DNA of 48,683 bases from a virus: positions 1-48,683 of IMG/VR virus record IMGVR_UViG_3300048928_000145; one strand, written 5' to 3'. Under the pieces are notes generated by a model, which was given only the letters and a program-made list of their open reading frames with translations, made no database searches and was not told the DNA's origin. Shown in pieces: positions 45,194 to 48,683 of the stretch; position 1 is the first letter of the stretch; every line of letters starts with the position of its first letter. Position numbers and translations under genes: made by a program.

Positions 45194-45620
45194 CGTTGGA
45201 AGCCCGAAACAAAGAACGGGAGCACTGCGAACCGCGATGGCGCGCTATGGGCTAAGCGCTGAAGATGTGGCAGGGCTGCTTGGGGTTTCGGCCCGTCAGG
45301 TGGGATCGTGGCGAGTCGGCCAAAAGAACGTCATCCCTGGTATCTGGCTCGGCATGCTGGAAGAAAAATTACGGGCTTACAAGGTTGTAAGTGCTACGCC
45401 GGCCCAAGATCGCCTAAGTAGACTACGTCGTGTGATGGAGGCTAAAGGATGGTCCTGTGAGGCCGTAGCGGCCACGCTGGGGCGCGAATCGGCCACGGTG
45501 AAGGGTTGGCTTAGGTCACCCCTTAAAACGATCACTGAGCGCGATCTACGCGTTCTAGAAGGCTTACCACGATTTGACAAAAATCTACGCGCGGAAGTTG
45601 GCGGCGAAAAACCGTTATAG
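45186..45620 (+). CDS. HTH regulator with two tandem domains
   Basis: The product is 144 residues, ATG 45186. Domain 1 (about 12-62) reads ALRTAMARYGLSAEDVAGLL then GVSARQVGSWRVGQKNVIPG; domain 2 (about 75-125) reads RLRRVMEAKGWSCEAVAATL then ATVKGWLRSPLKTITERDLR. Both are XRE-like and related to the domain of the gene before. Together the two genes give three copies of one DNA-binding unit, which suggests origin by duplication and binding to paired sites. The region encoding the linker contains a palindrome (45376-45391). Confidence 0.8.
   Translation: MRDVGSPKQRTGALRTAMARYGLSAEDVAGLLGVSARQVGSWRVGQKNVIPGIWLGMLEEKLRAYKVVSATPAQDRLSRLRRVMEAKGWSCEAVAATLGRESATVKGWLRSPLKTITERDLRVLEGLPRFDKNLRAEVGGEKPL
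45376..45391. promoter_or_regulatory. Palindrome CTTACAA-GG-TTGTAAG inside the second HTH gene
   Basis: A perfect 7-bp inverted repeat with two central bases, like the operator at 44882-44899 (shared arms CTTACA/TGTAAG). It could be a second binding site of the same regulators. Confidence 0.6.
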
Positions 45621-45688
45621 ATCAAACGGTTAGCATGTTCTCCAGTCTGGACAAGTGAAAATGTAGTTAATCTCTTTATACATACGAA

Positions 45689-45705
45689 TAATACGACACA
45701 CTATT
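45689..45705 (+). promoter_or_regulatory. T7-promoter-like sequence
   Basis: TAATACGACACACTATT matches the T7 consensus (-17 to -1) at 15 of 17 positions, differing at -8 (A for T) and -1 (T for A). The following bases are ACGG, not GGG. No single-subunit RNA polymerase gene is recognised in the genome. It may be chance. Confidence 0.3.
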
Positions 45706-45810
45706 ACGGTTTATTGCATAGGCTGTACGGTGAACTGATGTACTTGTTTATTGTTTATATTTTTATATTTATTTAAATTTAATCAATAAAATCAATAGGT
45801 TAAGAGATAA

Positions 45811-45832
45811 ACAAAACATACACAAAACATAC
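45811..45832 (+). repeat. Tandem 11-mer repeat, two copies
   Basis: ACAAAACATAC occurs twice head to tail. It is a candidate iteron or activator-binding site upstream of terminase. Confidence 0.75.
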
Positions 45833-45859
45833 AAAAAAGAGGGTTTTTGATGTGTAACA

Positions 45860-45871
45860 GTTGTATACAAC
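45860..45871. promoter_or_regulatory. 12-bp perfect palindrome 20 bases before terminase
   Basis: GTTGTATACAAC, with TATACA inside it as a possible -10 box. The half-site TTGTA also occurs in the two HTH-linked palindromes. A regulator bound here would control the late operon. Confidence 0.55.
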
Positions 45872-45891
45872 CCGGGTAAAAATAGGAAATC

Positions 45892-46668
45892 ATGACGGTT
45901 TACGCTACCCCTGTGGATATCGATGAATTTTGCGTTCGATATTTGGCATGTCGGAACGAAATTCAGGCCTACCGAGAAGTTTTCAAAGGACGGGCAGATT
46001 TCGACGGAAAATTGTCGCCGGCGATGGCCAGACAATTTTTCAAGTCCGCACCTGTGGCTAACAGGCTGGCGGAAAAAAGCGCTGAGATCCTGGCCGGGAA
46101 AAGATTGGACGCGAAAGCCATCCTTGAACGTTTGGCGAAATTGGCGTTCGCTGATTCCGGCGAGATTGTGAAGGTGCGCCGCGTGAATTGCCGCCATTGT
46201 TGGGGGAAGAAATTCCGGCGCCAGATGACTCAGGGCGAATACGATGATCAATGCGCTGACGCGTTGGATCGAGCGATGCGAGAAGGTAAGGAGGACTACA
46301 ACGTCCCGCCGGAACCCGTGGGCGGTCTGGGGTTTCAGGCGACGCGCGCCCCGCATCCCGATTGCCCAGAGTGTGGCGGAGAAGGCTTCCCAGAGGTCTT
46401 TATCCAGGATTTCGACAAGGTAAGCGATGACGCCAAGCCTTTGATCGCTGGTGCCAAGATGGGCAAGTACGGCCTCGAAGTGTCATTGCACAGCCAGGCG
46501 GACGCGCTGACCCAGCTTGCCAAGTGCTTCGGCCTGATGCAACCCGAAGTCGCTATCCAGATCATTCAGCAATTCTTGCCGGCGGCAGGCGAGAAAGAAG
46601 TGTTCGACACTGAGAACGTGGCCGAGGCCGCGGAGATTTACCAGAGGATCGCGAATGGACCGACTTGA
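45892..46668 (+). CDS. terS: Terminase small subunit
   Basis: This 258-residue protein should recognise phage DNA for packaging. The N-terminal helical part (VDIDEFCVRYLACRNEIQAY ... QFFKSAPVANRLAEKSAEIL) has the form of terminase small-subunit HTH domains. Paired cysteines CRHC (100-103) and CPEC (158-161) look like a zinc site inserted in the middle. The C-terminal part (VSLHSQADALTQLAKCFGLM) is helical, for oligomer formation or TerL contact. It lies directly before TerL with a 14-base overlap and follows the AT-rich island. Confidence 0.82.
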   Translation: MTVYATPVDIDEFCVRYLACRNEIQAYREVFKGRADFDGKLSPAMARQFFKSAPVANRLAEKSAEILAGKRLDAKAILERLAKLAFADSGEIVKVRRVNCRHCWGKKFRRQMTQGEYDDQCADALDRAMREGKEDYNVPPEPVGGLGFQATRAPHPDCPECGGEGFPEVFIQDFDKVSDDAKPLIAGAKMGKYGLEVSLHSQADALTQLAKCFGLMQPEVAIQIIQQFLPAAGEKEVFDTENVAEAAEIYQRIANGPT

Positions 46669-48280
46669 TTGGCGCAACCCCGACTATCTAGAGGTGTACC
46701 GCAAGCGCACAGAACGCCTACAGCGGCTTCAACGTGCCACGCCGAGGGAACAGGCCCAAGTGGGCGCGTTCTACGCCCGCAACCCCGCAAATTTCATCAA
46801 TGATTGGGGCATGACGTACGACCCGCGTAACGTCGAGCGCGGCTTGCCCGCGCATGTCCCTTTCATCCTTTTTGACCGTCAGATTGAATGGATTGACGAG
46901 GTTCTGGACGCATGGCGCAACAGCGAAGACCTGTTGACCGAGAAGAGCCGGGATATGGGCTGCTCGTGGCTGGCGATCGCGCTGGGAGCTACGCTGTGCA
47001 TGTTCCACAAGGGCGTACAGATCGGCTACGGGTCGCGCAAAGAGATCCTTGTCGACCGCATCGGTGATCCCGACTCGCTATTTTTCAAGGCCCGGGCCTT
47101 TGTGTCCAGCGTACCCAAGCTGTTCCGGCCCGGCTGGGATGTGGACAAGCACGCGCCGCACATGCGTCTGATGTTCCCGCACAGCGAGTCGATGATGCGC
47201 GGCGAGGCAGGGAACAACATCGGACGCGGCGGTCGATCGACGGCATACTTTACGGACGAAGATGCGTTTATGCCCAATGGCCGATTGGTTGATGCGGCGT
47301 TGTCCCAGAACACCAATTGCCGGATCTCGTTGTCATCGGTCAACGGCATGCAGAATAGTTTTGCCGAGCGCCGGCACAGCGGCCGGGTGCGCGTCTTCAC
47401 GTTCCGTTGGCAAAGCGACCCACGCAAGGACCAAGCGTGGTACGACAAACAGGTCGCGCGCCTGGATCCGGTCATCGTGGCCCAAGAGATCGACCTGAGC
47501 TATACGTCATCGGTCACGGGTGTCGTCATCCCGTACGAATGGATCGAAGCGGCTGAAGACGCCCACAAGGTGCTGGGCCTCAAGACTGGCGACCATCGCC
47601 GCGGCGCGCTCGATGTGGCCGACGAGGGCACGGACAAAAACGCCTTCGCTGGCGCCGAGGGCATGCTACTAGAGTACCTGGACGAATGGAGCGGCAAGGG
47701 ATCGGATATCTACGATACGGCCCTGCGCGCGCATACCATCTGCGTGGATGAGAACTACGATTCCTTTCTCTATGACGCGGACGGCCTGGGTGCCGGCGTG
47801 CGTGGCGATGCGCGGACCATCAACGAGACGAGCGACGTCCACATCGAAGCGATCCAGTTTCGCGGCTCGGGCGCGGTGCTGAATCCCGATCGCGAGATCC
47901 CCACGCTGCACAGCGATTCGAGCTACAAGGATCAGGCCGTCGCGCGCACGAACAAGGATTACTTCAAGAATCGTAAGGCGCAGGCCTGGTGGTATCTGCG
48001 CATGCGTTTTCTCGCCACGTTTCGCGCCGTCACGACCGGCCAACTGCCCGACGACCTATCGTTGATCATCAGCCTGAGCAGCAAGTTGCCATTGTTGAAC
48101 CGGCTCAAGCTGGAATTGAGTCAGCCGACCTATATGAAAGATCCGACCGGCAAAATCGTCATCAACAAGTCCCCGGATGGCTCAAAGTCCCCTAACTTGG
48201 CCGACTCGGTTATGATTTTGTTCGGATCTGATGAGGAAATACAGACTACCGGGATTCTGCTACCCGGGCTGAGGCGATAA
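46655..48280 (+). CDS. terL: Terminase large subunit
   Basis: This 541-residue protein is the packaging motor ATPase and nuclease. A Walker A variant EKSRDMGCSW (96-105) and Walker B-like YFTDED (198-203) define the ATPase. The RNase H-like nuclease domain shows GALDVADEGTDKN (Asp320), YDADGLGAGVRGD (Asp374) and a third acidic residue in ADSVMILFG near 520. The length is usual for the family. The start lies inside terS. Portal and one small gene follow. Confidence 0.95.
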   Translation: MDRLDWRNPDYLEVYRKRTERLQRLQRATPREQAQVGAFYARNPANFINDWGMTYDPRNVERGLPAHVPFILFDRQIEWIDEVLDAWRNSEDLLTEKSRDMGCSWLAIALGATLCMFHKGVQIGYGSRKEILVDRIGDPDSLFFKARAFVSSVPKLFRPGWDVDKHAPHMRLMFPHSESMMRGEAGNNIGRGGRSTAYFTDEDAFMPNGRLVDAALSQNTNCRISLSSVNGMQNSFAERRHSGRVRVFTFRWQSDPRKDQAWYDKQVARLDPVIVAQEIDLSYTSSVTGVVIPYEWIEAAEDAHKVLGLKTGDHRRGALDVADEGTDKNAFAGAEGMLLEYLDEWSGKGSDIYDTALRAHTICVDENYDSFLYDADGLGAGVRGDARTINETSDVHIEAIQFRGSGAVLNPDREIPTLHSDSSYKDQAVARTNKDYFKNRKAQAWWYLRMRFLATFRAVTTGQLPDDLSLIISLSSKLPLLNRLKLELSQPTYMKDPTGKIVINKSPDGSKSPNLADSVMILFGSDEEIQTTGILLPGLRR

Positions 48281-48286
48281 ACCATC

Positions 48287-48493
48287 ATGGCCATATTCAA
48301 ACTATCTACCCCCGAAGGCCTCGAAGTGATCGTGCGCGCCAAGTGCTTGACGTGCGCCCGGAACGTCGCGGCCGATAACGCTCTACAGGAAGGGCCGCAG
48401 ACATGGCTGAATCCCAACAAATCAACAATCATCCTGCTTCGGGAAACGGACCCGGCGGGCCTTCTGATGAGGGCAAACTCGCCCTCGCCGTAA
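48287..48493 (+). CDS. Small protein between terminase and portal
   Basis: The product is 68 residues, ATG six bases after the terL stop. The core (MAIFKLSTPEGLEVIVRAKC then LTCARNVAADNALQ) resembles short phage proteins found in this slot, with a strand-helix repeated pattern. Its last 30 codons overlap the portal gene in another frame, an overlap of 91 bases that is long for this genome. The C-terminal part may therefore be unconserved. Confidence 0.58.
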   Translation: MAIFKLSTPEGLEVIVRAKCLTCARNVAADNALQEGPQTWLNPNKSTIILLRETDPAGLLMRANSPSP

Positions 48494-48683
48494 ATGCCGC
48501 GTTGGCCCAGATGGCGGCCAACTCCACGGCGCAAGAGCAACTGTTGCGGGCGCGCGCCCGCGGCGGCCTCGGGGCGCTGCTGGGGCATGGTGCTGACCAG
48601 AAGCGCAATTGCAGCGCCTGGACCGAGTACGGATGGCCGCAGAACGTCACCTATGACAACCTGTATTGGCTCTACCGTCGCGA
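48403..48683 (+). CDS. Portal protein, N-terminal part (continues at base 1-3)
   Basis: ATG 48403 (MAESQQINNHPASGNGPGG) has AGGAAGG upstream and is in frame, through the 127-base repeat, with the open frame at the left end: base 48557 corresponds to base 1. Only 48403-48556 is unique here; the rest repeats 1-127. The N-terminal 50 residues are low-complexity and helical (LALAVNAALAQMAANSTAQE) before the DUF1073 core. Confidence 0.88.
   Translation, partial: MAESQQINNHPASGNGPGGPSDEGKLALAVNAALAQMAANSTAQEQLLRARARGGLGALLGHGADQKRNCSAWTEYGWPQNVTYDNLYWLYRR
48557..48683. repeat. Direct terminal repeat, right copy
   Basis: Identical to bases 1-127; see the left copy. When the contig is closed, this copy should be removed. 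Confidence 0.95.

Larger units (their letters stand above)
45621..45891. promoter_or_regulatory. AT-rich intergenic island: late control region, possible origin
   Basis: This 271-bp stretch contains no gene. GC falls sharply between about 45750 and 45850, with long A/T runs. Contents: a T7-promoter-like sequence (45689-45705), direct repeats of AATCAATA (from about 45780), two tandem 11-mers ACAAAACATAC (45811-45832) and a palindrome GTTGTATACAAC (45860-45871) before the terminase ATG. No good sigma70 -35/-10 pair is evident, so late transcription probably needs an activator. Confidence 0.62.

Noticed and set aside
45573-45620. TTGACA near the end of the second HTH gene as a late promoter
   Set aside because: No -10 hexamer occurs at proper spacing, and the operator element is absent.
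1-48683. Integrase, attachment site or lysogeny module
   Set aside because: No tyrosine or serine recombinase, excisionase or CI/Cro pair was recognised in any gene; the HTH genes alone do not show lysogeny.
1-48683. tRNA genes
   Set aside because: Nearly all sequence is covered by coding genes, and the few gaps show no cloverleaf-like sequence with a T-loop motif by eye. A tRNA search program would settle it.

Overview
The window is the complete genome of a tailed double-stranded DNA phage, written as a linear copy of a circular molecule. The first 127 bases (1-127) recur exactly as the last 127 (48557-48683), so the unique genome is 48,556 bp. The portal gene runs across the join: it starts at 48403 and ends at 1322. 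Gene content (tape measure, tail tube, tail terminator-like and TipJ-like hub genes, no sheath or contractile baseplate) indicates a siphovirus. High GC content, the TipJ-type tail tip, the DUF1073/DUF2213 head genes and the style of the small accessory proteins suggest a Gram-negative host, most likely a beta- or gammaproteobacterium (Burkholderiales is my guess, not shown). I see no integrase, excisionase, partition gene or CI-type repressor, so a virulent lifestyle is likely but unproven.

There are three transcription blocks. (1) The late rightward block starts after an AT-rich island at 45621-45891 and runs through terminase (45892-48280), portal, head morphogenesis, protease/scaffold, capsid, connectors, tail tube, tape measure, tail tip, tail spike and lysis (endolysin, i-spanin with embedded o-spanin) to a bidirectional terminator at 19526-19551. 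(2) The leftward block, 26680 down to 19553, encodes a Pro/Ala-linker protein, a Cas4-like nuclease, a DUF2815-like single-strand DNA-binding protein, a family A DNA polymerase, small proteins, a cytosine-C5 methyltransferase and a membrane protein. (3) The rightward early/middle block, 26770-45620, begins with an SF2 helicase, a VRR-NUC nuclease, a TetR-like HTH protein and a prim-pol/SF3 primase-helicase. About 30 small genes follow, including a cupin, a MESH1-like HD hydrolase, a SLOG protein, a sliding-clamp-like protein, an Nmad5-like protein and dUTPase. Two mosaic repeat proteins come next, then a pair of HTH regulators facing the late island.

Points of most interest. Seven early promoters share a 19-nt element whose left half is the -35 box and which has the inverted-repeat form TTGAC-N5-GTCAA, which looks like a phage-wide operator. 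The methyltransferase gene contains a second, 263-codon reading frame in another frame, whose product resembles a protein I know from other phages. The mosaic genes at 41533-44827 are built of unlike modules joined by near-identical 19-25 bp linker repeats. The AT-rich island before terminase holds a 15/17 match to the T7 RNA polymerase promoter, although the genome encodes no recognisable single-subunit RNA polymerase. Many genes shorter than 60 codons were placed by ribosome-binding site and stop/start overlap. All family assignments come from reading motifs by eye; none was checked by database search.
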